Part shown: positions 9,857 through 20,523 of the stretch, piece by piece
Numbering within the stretch: the stretch's first letter is position 1
Layout of the letters: each line of letters begins with the position of its first letter
DNA from: Verrucomicrobia bacterium LW23
GTDB lineage: Bacteria; Verrucomicrobiota; Verrucomicrobiia; Methylacidiphilales; UBA1321
NCBI GenBank assembly: GCA_003054695.1
Contig: QAZA01000002.1
Location: 1-58,029, forward strand
Length of the DNA: 58,029 bases
Direction of reading: 5' to 3'
Translations under genes and position numbers: made by a program
The notes under the pieces: model-generated
What the model was told of the DNA's origin: nothing
The model's input: only the letters and a program-made list of their open reading frames with translations
Databases searched by the model: none

Positions 9857-12700
9857 ATGAAAATGTTGCAGACTCCATGCCATCCCGCACCCGCGCCGGC
9901 GCCTGCCCCGCGCTTCCGCTCCCTCCGCTGTCGCATCAACAACGCCGCGTTGGCGTGTGGCGCGACGCTTCTCGTCCTCGCCGCCCAGCTCAGGGCCGGG
10001 GCGGATGTCAACACCCCGGCGGAGTACGTCATTACCAAAGAGATTGCCCGCCCGGCGGAGAAGATGCCGCCGATCGGCGCGAATGATTTCGGCAGCTCCG
10101 GCACGGCGGATTTCGGCGTCAACAACTTCATCGGCAACGGCGGCAACGAGCCCCCCGTCTGGCGCAACATGCACCGCGCCGTTAATGTGGAGGGCAAAAG
10201 CTTCGAGATTGACTGCCCCGGCAAGACAAGCTGGTACCAGCTGTGGAACGACGGCTTCCTCAGCGGCGCCCGCGTGCGCATCTACCGCATTGTGGATAAG
10301 GACGGCAAGCCGCTTCCCCCCAACGCCACCGGCAAGTACCTGGACGTAGCAAAGGGCGACCGCGCTATCCTGGTCGCCACCACCCACGTTATCCGCCCCG
10401 GCGAGGAAGGGATGCCCAAAGGCGGCTGGGTTGTGGAGAATCCCCCCGCGGGCATGAAGCCCAACCGCGTGTACCTGGCGCCCGACGCTCCAGACCTCGC
10501 CAACTTTGACTACATTGTGCTGGATAAGCCGTTCCCCACGTTTGACATGGAACTGGTGCACCCCCGCGTGCGCGGCTTGCAGGGGCCCAAGGACCGCCCC
10601 GCGTGGTACTGGGCGGGCACGCCCGACGACATCCGCTTTTCCTTTGCCCCACACGCCGCGCCCGGCGCCGCCGCAATCCCCGCCGCCATGGGCGATGCCG
10701 GCGAGGCCGCCATGCAGGTTGACGCGGTTGCCGGCGAGAATGTCATCTCCCAGGTGCGCTTTTGCGGCACCGGCTTCGGCAAGGAGGCCCTCTGGTATCA
10801 GCAGCTGGAGCCCGGCAAGAAATACCGCCTGCAGGCCTGGATGCGCCAGGAAGGGCTCGTCAACAACGGCGAGGTGCGCTTCGGTTTCGGCCCTAAAGTG
10901 GAGGAAGGCTACGATACACTGACCAGCACCTTCCACGTTACCGGCGAGTGGAAGCTCTACACGTACGACATGGTGGGGCCCGAGCGCCCCGTCAAAGCGC
11001 GCCACTTTGGCCCGCAATTCACTTTTACCGGCCCCGGCAAGCTGTGGATGGATAACATCCGGCTCTTCCGCTACGACTCCGACGCCGAGTTGAGCAACCC
11101 CGGCCCGCATGTCGTCAACCGCACCATCCTGAACGAGCTCGTCTCCACGCAGCCCGGGCAGGGCCCCAAAGGCTCGCACCGCGTGTGGGTGCTGGACCGC
11201 GACTCCACCATGGCCTCACTGATGAGCTGGTACCCCAGCAGCTCGTACAGCCCCAACGCCCGCACCACCGTAAACGATACCAACAAAGGCCGCACCCTGC
11301 CCATTGTGCTGAGCTTTGACCTAGCCACCGGCACCAGCCCGGAAACCCGCATGGTGCCGCACATCGTCATTCAGCACATGACGCACGACGAGCAGGACTG
11401 GCTACATTTTGTGGAGTACATGGCCGCCCCGTACGATCCCGCCAAGGACAGCCCCGCCACCAAGCCCTGGGCCTACAAACGCTATCAACAGCGCGGCACC
11501 GGCACGCCGTGGACGGACGAGTTCCGCGAGATCATCGTGGAGTTTGGCAACGAGACCTGGCACAACAGCAAAATGCGGGACTGGATCGGCTTTGCTCAGT
11601 ACGGCGCCATTCACCAGGGCGGCGCGGAGTACGGATTGTTCTCGCAGTATCTCATCAACAACATCCACCAAAGCCCGTACTGGGCCAGCCAAAAGCTTGC
11701 CGGCAAAATGCACTTTTGCCTGGGCGGCAACTACTCCGGCGAGGTGAACGGCGATACCATCCGCGGCTATGCGGAGCTGGCCATTGCCCGCTGCCCCGGC
11801 GCGCAGTACATCGGCCACGCCAACTACTTTGGCCCCAAGTGGGAGATGAACCAGAAGCCGCTGGAATCGTTCACCGACGAGGGGCTGTTCTCGATGATCA
11901 TGAACTATTACACCGAGCTTAAGCCCCGCCAGGACAAGATGTTTGACGCCCAGCAAAAGCTGGCCAAACGCGGCATCCACTACGACATCATCGCCTACGA
12001 AGGCGGCCCCAGCGGTTACTCCATCGACCGCGAAAGCCGCAACAACACCGCCCTTGTGGAAGCCGCCGAAAACTATGGCAAAAGCATGGGCAGCGCCGTG
12101 TGCTGCATCGACACCTGGTTTGGCAGCGCCATGCAGGGGTGGACGTACCAGGACTTCTTTAGCTGGATGCAGGGCCGCTACTGGAGCAGCCACACCATGA
12201 TGTTCGACGGCTACCGCGCCCACATCCCCTGGCTGGCCATGAAACTGCGCAATACCTACGCCAGCGGCAACCTGATGCGCGTGACAGAAACCAGCGCGCC
12301 CACCATTGCCGGCCCCGCTGGCCGCGGCGGCGCAGGCGCGGCGCTCCCCCTGACCGGCGCCTACGCCATGCATGATCCCGCCCTGAAACGCTGGTCGGTC
12401 TTCGTCGTCAACCGCAAGATCAACGCCACCATCCACGGCACCGACATGGGCGACGGCTACGCCGCTGTGACACTGCAGCTCCCCTTCACCGCCGCCGAGC
12501 GCATCAGCCTCCACAAGCTCAGCGCCGACCCGCGCACCACCAACCGCGAGTCCGACAAAGTCAAAATTGAAAGCAAAGATCTGGACGCCAAAGCGCTGGG
12601 GTCCGACGGCAAACTCATCATCAACACCGCCACCGGCGGCGGCGAAAAAGGCCTTCCTCCCGGCTCCATCTACGTCTACGTATTTGAGGAAACGCGGTAA
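9857..12700 (+). CDS. Secreted glycoside hydrolase, clan GH-A-like, with carbohydrate-binding domain
   Basis: This 947-residue protein probably degrades a polysaccharide outside the cytoplasm. The N-terminus has a basic, Pro-rich start and a hydrophobic core (about 30-46), read as a signal peptide. Residues about 275-410 form a beta-sandwich with a carbohydrate-binding look ('LWYQQLEPGKKYRLQAW...KLWMDNIRLFRYD'). The C-terminal half contains 'VEFGNETW' with Glu566 in the Asn-Glu arrangement of clan GH-A acid/base residues. 'YEGGPSGY' with Glu715 is a plausible nucleophile, and the 149-residue spacing fits that clan. I cannot assign a GH family number. ATG at 9857 is preferred over an in-frame TTG two codons upstream. 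It is followed on the same strand by an esterase, which suggests one degradation locus. Confidence 0.75.
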   Translation: MKMLQTPCHPAPAPAPAPRFRSLRCRINNAALACGATLLVLAAQLRAGADVNTPAEYVITKEIARPAEKMPPIGANDFGSSGTADFGVNNFIGNGGNEPPVWRNMHRAVNVEGKSFEIDCPGKTSWYQLWNDGFLSGARVRIYRIVDKDGKPLPPNATGKYLDVAKGDRAILVATTHVIRPGEEGMPKGGWVVENPPAGMKPNRVYLAPDAPDLANFDYIVLDKPFPTFDMELVHPRVRGLQGPKDRPAWYWAGTPDDIRFSFAPHAAPGAAAIPAAMGDAGEAAMQVDAVAGENVISQVRFCGTGFGKEALWYQQLEPGKKYRLQAWMRQEGLVNNGEVRFGFGPKVEEGYDTLTSTFHVTGEWKLYTYDMVGPERPVKARHFGPQFTFTGPGKLWMDNIRLFRYDSDAELSNPGPHVVNRTILNELVSTQPGQGPKGSHRVWVLDRDSTMASLMSWYPSSSYSPNARTTVNDTNKGRTLPIVLSFDLATGTSPETRMVPHIVIQHMTHDEQDWLHFVEYMAAPYDPAKDSPATKPWAYKRYQQRGTGTPWTDEFREIIVEFGNETWHNSKMRDWIGFAQYGAIHQGGAEYGLFSQYLINNIHQSPYWASQKLAGKMHFCLGGNYSGEVNGDTIRGYAELAIARCPGAQYIGHANYFGPKWEMNQKPLESFTDEGLFSMIMNYYTELKPRQDKMFDAQQKLAKRGIHYDIIAYEGGPSGYSIDRESRNNTALVEAAENYGKSMGSAVCCIDTWFGSAMQGWTYQDFFSWMQGRYWSSHTMMFDGYRAHIPWLAMKLRNTYASGNLMRVTETSAPTIAGPAGRGGAGAALPLTGAYAMHDPALKRWSVFVVNRKINATIHGTDMGDGYAAVTLQLPFTAAERISLHKLSADPRTTNRESDKVKIESKDLDAKALGSDGKLIINTATGGGEKGLPPGSIYVYVFEETR

Positions 12701-12929
12701 GACCCGGGCTCCGGCACGATGCGCGTTCCCACCCGGATCATTCCGGCAAACGGGCGTCGAATCATCGGTGTCGGGCCACAAGGGCGGAGAAGGCCGCAAC
12801 CATCCCCGGGTGGATTAAAGCATTGCATCCGCGTGGAGGTGGAGCGGATGCAGGTATTTCCGGGGAAAATGCCAGGGGCCGGCTTGTCGCGCTTGCTTTC
12901 GTAGCCGCACAGACATATCAAAGAGGGAC

Positions 12930-15035
12930 ATGAAATCACGCTTCCTGATCGGCGGCGCGCTTATGGCCTTTATGGCGGGCGCGACTTTGTCGGCTAAGGC
13001 AGATGTCAAGCTGCCCCTCATCTTCTCGGACCACGCAGTCCTGCAAAAAGCGGCCAAAGTCCCCGTGTGGGGTAAGGCTGATCCTGATGAAGCTGTCACC
13101 GTTACCCTGGACGGGGTGACGGCCACAACCAAAGCCGACGCCGACGGCAAATGGCGTGTCGACCTGGACCTGAAGGACAAGGGCGAAGGCCCGTACGAGC
13201 TGTTGATTGAAGGCAAGAACAAGATCACCATCAAGGACGTGCTGGTGGGCGATGTGTGGGTGTGCTCCGGCCAGTCCAACATGGAGTGGATCGTCAAGAA
13301 TTCCTCCGGCGCCGCCGAAGAAGTGCCGCGCTCCGCCAACCCGCGCCTGCGGCAGTTCCTGGTCGTCAAAAATACCTCCGCCGTGCCGCTGACCGAGCTG
13401 AAGGACAACAAGGAGCCCGCCAAGGACCTGGTTTCCGCCCGCTGGGTCTCGGCCTCGCCGGAAACCACGGAGCGCTTTACCGCCGTAGGCTACTACTTTG
13501 GCAAGATGCTCAACGCCGAGCTGAAGAAGCCGATCGGCCTGATCCACACCAGCTGGGGCGGCACCCCCTCCGAAGCCTGGACAAGCCCGGCCGCCTGCGC
13601 CACCGATCCGGACCTGGACGCCGCCAGGGAGCGCATGCACCAGCAAACCGTTACCTACCAGCCCAGGCTGGATGAGTTTGCCGCCGCCTTCCCCGTCTGG
13701 ACCAAAAAGTACGAGCGCGAGGACACCACCGCCTCGGACACCGCCCCGGCCGCCAGGGATCTGGACACCGCCGACTGGAAGAAAGTAAGCCTGCCCGGCG
13801 AGTTCAAGACGCTTGGCCTGCCTGACACCGGCATTGTATGGCTGCGCAAAACGGTTAACCTTACCGGCGACGCCGTGAAGAAAGACCTCAAGGTCTCCCT
13901 GGGCAACATTAACGGCTTCGACATCGTGTACGTGAATGGCACCAGGATCGGTGCCGCCACCACCAAAAGCGGCACCCTCAATGCCAACCGCGAGTACACC
14001 GCCCCCGCCAAAGCGCTGGTGGAAGGCGATAACGTCATCGCCATCCGCGTCTACAATCCTTCGGAGGGAGCCGGCCTGACCACGCCCGGCTGGAACTCGC
14101 ACTTCCGCTACGGCGCCGCAAACACGCCGCTTAAAGGCGAGTGGCTGGCCAGGGCGGAGAAGGAATTCCCCGCGATGAGCCCCGAGGCCAAGGCCGAGTA
14201 CGTGCCCGTGCCGCCCCGCCCGCCCGGCCCGCAAAATGTGCCCACGTACCTGTACAACGCCATGATTGAACCGTTGCTGCCCTACGCCATCACCGGCGCC
14301 ATCTGGTATCAGGGCGAGAGCAACGCCGGCCGTGCGGAAAACTACGGCAAAGTCTTCCCGCTGATGATTACCGACTGGCGCGCGAAGTGGGGCCAGGGCG
14401 ACTTCCCCTTCCTCTTTTGCCAGCTGGCCAACTACATGGGCAAAAAGGATCAGCCCGGCGACAGCGCCTGGGCGGAGCTTCGTGAGTCGCAGACCAAAAC
14501 CTTGTCCCTGCCCAACACCGGTATGGGCGTGCTTATCGACATCGGCGAGTCCGCGGACATCCACCCCCGCAACAAAAAGGACGCCGGCGAGCGCCTCGCG
14601 AAGTATGCGCTGGCCAAAACCTACGGCCAGAAGATTGCCTACAGCGGCCCGCAATACAAAGCGATGTCCGTGGAAGGCAACAAGATACGCCTGACGTTCG
14701 ATCACACCGACGGTGGCCTGACGGCCAAAAAGCTGGGCCCCACCTACGACGTGAACCTGAGCAAGAACGAGACGGCCCCGCTGGTGCTGCCCGTGCCGGA
14801 CAGCGAGCTGCAAGGCTTCGCCATCTGCGGCCAGGACAAAGTATGGAAGTGGGCCAAAGCCACCATCGAGAACGACAGCATCGTCGTCTCCGCCGAAGGC
14901 GTCGACAAGCCCGTGGCCGTGCGCTACGCCTGGGCCGACAACCCCACCTGCAACCTCTACAACGGCGCCGGGCTCCCCGCCATCCCGTTCCGCACGGATG
15001 ACTTCCCGATGACCACCGCGGGCAAGAAGTATTAG
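12930..15035 (+). CDS. Sialate O-acetylesterase-type carbohydrate esterase
   Basis: This 701-residue secreted SGNH-type esterase removes acetyl groups from sugars. The signal peptide is residues 1-24 (ends near 'LSAKA'). The family N-terminus 'LPLIFSDHAVLQ' follows. The nucleophile block is 'CSGQSNMEW' with Ser116. 'HTSWGGTPSEAW' and 'IWYQGESNA' (458-466) are conserved blocks, and Asp543-x-His545 in 'ESADIHP' completes the triad. A galactose-binding-like beta-sandwich is inserted at about 270-390, as in many family members. Proteins of this family are often annotated sialate O-acetylesterase, but many act on xylan or other acetylated glycans. It lies 229 bp after the GH-A-like glycosidase on the same strand, so deacetylation and backbone cleavage are probably coupled. 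Confidence 0.93.
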   Translation: MKSRFLIGGALMAFMAGATLSAKADVKLPLIFSDHAVLQKAAKVPVWGKADPDEAVTVTLDGVTATTKADADGKWRVDLDLKDKGEGPYELLIEGKNKITIKDVLVGDVWVCSGQSNMEWIVKNSSGAAEEVPRSANPRLRQFLVVKNTSAVPLTELKDNKEPAKDLVSARWVSASPETTERFTAVGYYFGKMLNAELKKPIGLIHTSWGGTPSEAWTSPAACATDPDLDAARERMHQQTVTYQPRLDEFAAAFPVWTKKYEREDTTASDTAPAARDLDTADWKKVSLPGEFKTLGLPDTGIVWLRKTVNLTGDAVKKDLKVSLGNINGFDIVYVNGTRIGAATTKSGTLNANREYTAPAKALVEGDNVIAIRVYNPSEGAGLTTPGWNSHFRYGAANTPLKGEWLARAEKEFPAMSPEAKAEYVPVPPRPPGPQNVPTYLYNAMIEPLLPYAITGAIWYQGESNAGRAENYGKVFPLMITDWRAKWGQGDFPFLFCQLANYMGKKDQPGDSAWAELRESQTKTLSLPNTGMGVLIDIGESADIHPRNKKDAGERLAKYALAKTYGQKIAYSGPQYKAMSVEGNKIRLTFDHTDGGLTAKKLGPTYDVNLSKNETAPLVLPVPDSELQGFAICGQDKVWKWAKATIENDSIVVSAEGVDKPVAVRYAWADNPTCNLYNGAGLPAIPFRTDDFPMTTAGKKY

Positions 15036-15223
15036 CCCCACCTTGCCCTTAAGCCAAACGCCTGCCGCCCCGGCGCAGCTGTACCCGCCGCAGGCGCAGG
15101 CCGTTTTGCTTTTCGAGGCAAACAGCTTTCCGCAACCGCGTGTATCCGTTTATCCAGGCATGGTTATACGCAGCTCAACCGCCCCAGGCGCCAACGGCGC
15201 TTCGGAATGCCTCGCCTTATGCC

Positions 15224-16096
15224 ATGCTGATTTACTACGATAGCCGCTGCGCCGAGTACGCCACGCTGGGCCATCCCGAGGCGCCTTTTCGGGCCGCGGC
15301 CACGGCCGACGTGCTGCGGCACCAGGAGCCCGGCTGGCAGTGGGAGCGCCCCGTTGCCGCATCGCGCGAGGAGATTGTTCGCGTTCACACCGCCCATCAC
15401 TGGGATCGCCTGGCCACCCCGCGCGACTTCGACGCCGACACCCCGTACATCGAGGGCATACGCGACCACGCCGCACGGGCCGCCGGAGGCGCCTTAGCCG
15501 TTGCGCGCCAGGCACTTGCAGGTGTGCGAGCCTTTAGCCTGATGCGCCCGCCCGGCCACCACGCGTGCGCGGACGAGGCCATGGGCTTCTGCTACCTTAA
15601 CAGCGTGGCCCTTGCCGCGTTTGAGGCCCGCGCCCTGGGCGCCGAGCGCGTGGCGGTGTTCGACTTCGACGCGCACCACGGCAACGGCACGCAGGATATT
15701 CTGGCCCACAAACCGGGCCTCTGCTATGGCTCCGTGCACCAGTACCCGTGTTACCCCGGCACGGGCGGCACCAGCTTCGACAACATTGTCAACGCGCACA
15801 TCCCCCCCGAAGGCGCGCGCGACGAGCACATGATGGCCCTGGGCAAAGTGTGGCGCCAGCTGCTGGCGTTTCAGCCCAGCCTCATCCTCGTCTCCGCCGG
15901 CTTCGACGCCTACCGCGACGACCCGCTTACCGAGATGTCGTTGGAGGAGAACGACTTTCACACCCTGGGCTGCTGGCTGCGCGAGTGCGGCCTGCCCGTC
16001 GGCGCCATCCTGGAAGGCGGGTACAGCCGCGACCTGCCGGAACTCGTCCTGGCCTTTTTGCGCGGCTGGGAAGGCGCTCCCGCCCCCCGATTGTAA
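15224..16096 (+). CDS. Histone deacetylase family protein
   Basis: This 290-residue zinc amidohydrolase belongs to the HDAC/acetoin-utilisation/acetylpolyamine superfamily and should remove acetyl groups from an amine. 'RPPGHHA' holds the catalytic His pair (His112-His113). 'DFDAHHGNGTQ' supplies zinc ligands Asp149 and His151, 'SAGFDAYRDDPL' supplies Asp228, and 'EGGY' is the C-terminal motif. I start at ATG 15224 (MLIYYDSRCAEY), the family N-terminus; an in-frame GTG at 15140 would add 28 unrelated residues. No signal peptide is seen, so it is cytoplasmic. The substrate cannot be told from sequence; acetylated lysine, acetylpolyamine or an acetylated metabolite are all possible. It sits between the secreted esterase and secG without an obvious operon partner. 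Confidence 0.93.
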   Translation: MLIYYDSRCAEYATLGHPEAPFRAAATADVLRHQEPGWQWERPVAASREEIVRVHTAHHWDRLATPRDFDADTPYIEGIRDHAARAAGGALAVARQALAGVRAFSLMRPPGHHACADEAMGFCYLNSVALAAFEARALGAERVAVFDFDAHHGNGTQDILAHKPGLCYGSVHQYPCYPGTGGTSFDNIVNAHIPPEGARDEHMMALGKVWRQLLAFQPSLILVSAGFDAYRDDPLTEMSLEENDFHTLGCWLRECGLPVGAILEGGYSRDLPELVLAFLRGWEGAPAPRL

Positions 16097-16197
16097 AAAA
16101 GTTGGCGAAGGAAGTGCTTTATGCCGATTTTTCCTTGCCAATATGTGTAACAGCGCCATAGTAGAAAGCTTTCTCTCTCTCCCGCTTACGGCACCTT

Positions 16198-16806
16198 ATG
16201 ATTGATTACGCGATTGGATTTCTTACAGTAATTTTTGTCATCGTATGTATCCTGATGATTCTCGTCATCCTGATGCAACGTACAAAGCAGGAAGGTCTCG
16301 GCGCCGCATTCGGCTCCGGCGTTACCAACGACGTGCTTGGAGCGGACGCCTCCAGCTTTTTTGTACGTGCCACTGTAGTCCTGTGCGCGTCGTTCTACAT
16401 TCTGTCCATCGGCCTGGCTTATATGTATAGCTGGAAGCACCGCAGCGCCGGTATCGTGCGCGAGCTTGGCTCCGAAAAGCCCGCCGCTGCCGCCACCAAT
16501 ACCCCCTCTGTCACCCCGGTCGTCCCCGGTTCCACCAACGAGCCCACCCCGCTTCCCACCGAGCCGCTGAGCACCAATTCCCCGTCACTGCTGGAGCCCC
16601 CGGCTGTCGTCCCCGCGTCCACCAACGCCCCTGCACCCGCGCCCGCACCGGCACCGGCCCCCGCGTCCACCAACGCCCCTGCGGCCGAGCCCGCGCCCGC
16701 GCCCGCACCGGCACCGGCGTCCACCAACGCCTCTGTCGCCGAGCCAGCGCCCGTACCGGCCCCGGCCCCCGCCCCGGCGGCGACCAACGCGCCCGCGCAG
16801 CCGTAG
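16198..16806 (+). CDS. secG: Preprotein translocase subunit SecG with Pro/Ala-rich tail
   Basis: This is the SecG subunit of the SecYEG channel in the inner membrane. It has two membrane segments (about residues 5-25 and 58-78) and the conserved loop 'QRTKQEGLGAAFGSG'. The core ends near residue 85, while the full protein is 202 residues, so about 115 residues are a low-complexity tail. That tail is made of 'PAPAPAPA' runs broken by 'STNAP' or 'ATNAP' units. SecG is normally near 75-110 residues; long tails occur in some lineages. The tail repeats at DNA level are prone to slippage. A strong hairpin with a T-rich flank follows at 16875. Confidence 0.92.
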   Translation: MIDYAIGFLTVIFVIVCILMILVILMQRTKQEGLGAAFGSGVTNDVLGADASSFFVRATVVLCASFYILSIGLAYMYSWKHRSAGIVRELGSEKPAAAATNTPSVTPVVPGSTNEPTPLPTEPLSTNSPSLLEPPAVVPASTNAPAPAPAPAPAPASTNAPAAEPAPAPAPAPASTNASVAEPAPVPAPAPAPAATNAPAQP

Positions 16807-16874
16807 CTCGGGGAGAAAAGTCTTCACTGCCAAAGGGACAAACTTCCGCATGCGGGAGCATCCCCATCTCATAG

Positions 16875-16916
16875 CAGGCACCGCCGCTCATCGCGCCGGT
16901 GCCTGTTCTGTTTGTT
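16875..16916 (+). terminator. Rho-independent terminator after secG
   Basis: CAGGCACCG (16875-16883) pairs with CGGTGCCTG (16897-16905) and is followed by TTCTGTTTGTT. It lies between convergent secG and oxyR, so it may serve both. Confidence 0.65.
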
Positions 16917-16965
16917 GCGTGTCGGTTTCGCAACGTTACGCACGGTGCTCCGGCAAAGCATCCGA

Positions 16966-17859
16966 TCATCCGGTGCACCCGCGCTTGGCCGCAATAATTT
17001 TCAGGATCTCCTCCGCCGCACGGCCCGGCGGGCGCTGCTTGGGCCACACCGCCACTACGGCGCGGGTGGGGCGCGGCTGCGCCAGCGAGCGGTAGGTTGG
17101 CGCGTCGTCGCGGCCCGGGCGCGCGGCCATTTCGGGGACGAGCGAGATGCCGGCGCCCGCGCTCACCAGCGCCTGAATCGTCTCCAGCTGCGCGCCGCGG
17201 AAGCTGATGCGCGGCGTAATATCGCTGCGATTGCAGAAGCCCAGCACCTGATCGCCCAGGCAGTGGCCGGCCTTCATGACGATAAGTTGCTCGTCCTGCA
17301 AATCCGCCATGCTGACGGTGCGCTTGCGTGCCAGCGGGTGGCCGGGCGGCAGCGCCAGCATCAGCTCCTCGGTAAAGAGATCCCGGATCTCGTACCGCGC
17401 TTCGTCGCCGACGGGGCGGCTGGCCAGCGCAACATCAATTTCGCACGCCGTAAGCTGGCGCAGCAGCTGTTGGGTCGTGTCTTCATGCACCACGGTTTGT
17501 ACGTTGGGGAATTTTTCCGCGAAGTCCACCAGCACGTCGCGCAGCAAATAGGGGGCGATGGTGGGCAGCACGCCGATGGAGAGGGTGCCGCGAAGCAAAT
17601 TGTTGGCGTCGCGCGCCTCCTGTCGCGCGGCGTCCACCTCCTCCAGAATACGCACGGCGCGCCGCACAAACGCCTCGCCGTGCGGGGTAAGCCGGGCGCC
17701 GCGCCGCATGCGATCGAAGAGGCGCTCGCCCAGTTCATCCTCCAGCTTCTGGATCTGGTGGCTGAGGGAAGGCTGCGCTACGTGGCACTGCTCCGCAGCG
17801 CGGGAGAAATTGCCCGTGCGCGCGACGGCGACGACGTAGCGAAGCTGATGCATTTCCAT
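16966..17859 (-). CDS. oxyR: OxyR-type hydrogen peroxide sensor, LysR family
   Basis: This 297-residue LysR-family activator senses hydrogen peroxide through a disulfide. The N-terminal winged HTH (about 1-60) includes 'NFSRAAEQCHVAQPSLSHQIQKLE'. The effector domain contains 'KAGHCLGDQVLGFC' with Cys200 and Cys209, matching the redox pair Cys199/Cys208 of E. coli OxyR in sequence and spacing. Function is therefore better supported than for most LysR proteins. It is divergent from katG, its usual target. A four-tetrad OxyR motif at 17858-17894 overlaps its own start codon, which suggests autoregulation. The ATG at 17857-17859 fits the family N-terminus. Confidence 0.95.
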   Translation of the reverse strand: MEMHQLRYVVAVARTGNFSRAAEQCHVAQPSLSHQIQKLEDELGERLFDRMRRGARLTPHGEAFVRRAVRILEEVDAARQEARDANNLLRGTLSIGVLPTIAPYLLRDVLVDFAEKFPNVQTVVHEDTTQQLLRQLTACEIDVALASRPVGDEARYEIRDLFTEELMLALPPGHPLARKRTVSMADLQDEQLIVMKAGHCLGDQVLGFCNRSDITPRISFRGAQLETIQALVSAGAGISLVPEMAARPGRDDAPTYRSLAQPRPTRAVVAVWPKQRPPGRAAEEILKIIAAKRGCTG

Positions 17860-17894
17860 AGCCTTTATCTATGGTACGCTTAGGCAAAAAGTAT
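17858..17894. promoter_or_regulatory. Predicted OxyR binding site between oxyR and katG
   Basis: Four tetrads are spaced exactly as in the full OxyR consensus. They are ATAG (17858-17861), 7 nt, CTAT (17869-17872), 7 nt, TTAG (17880-17883), 7 nt, GTAT (17891-17894). The first half-operator matches perfectly and the second has one mismatch per tetrad. The site overlaps the oxyR start codon and ends 137 bp before the katG ATG. Confidence 0.75.
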
Positions 17895-17905
17895 TTCAAC
17901 AATAG

Positions 17906-20281
<2,376 letters not shown>

Positions 20282-20326
20282 GCCCGAACAGAGATCGGAG
20301 ACGCGATCCTTCGGCAGATCGGAAAT

Positions 20327-20356
20327 CCGGAGACCCGTTGCCTGACGGGTCTCCGG
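20327..20356 (+). terminator. Stem-loop downstream of katG
   Basis: CCGGAGACCCGT and ACGGGTCTCCGG form a perfect 12-bp stem with a 6-nt loop, 46 nt after the katG stop. No T-run follows, so it may act as an mRNA stabiliser or a terminator with other factors. A second inverted repeat (CGCCTGGC at 20437 and GCCAGGCG at 20465) lies before the next gene. Confidence 0.6.
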
Positions 20357-20523
20357 AGACAGTGCAACCCGCTCCGCGGTTGGCTGATTCTATCGCCTAC
20401 CCGGGCTGTGTGCTGGAACCTCTCCGTGGTTCTCGGCGCCTGGCGGGGGTTGAAGTAGTAGCTTGCCAGGCGAGGGTGCTTCGTGCATTTTAGGCGGCTT
20501 AACTGATATTATTGCTGTCGTAT

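Noticed and set aside
12936-15041. 701-codon minus-strand frame opposite the O-acetylesterase
   Set aside because: Same length as the real gene and fully antisense; no recognisable motif.
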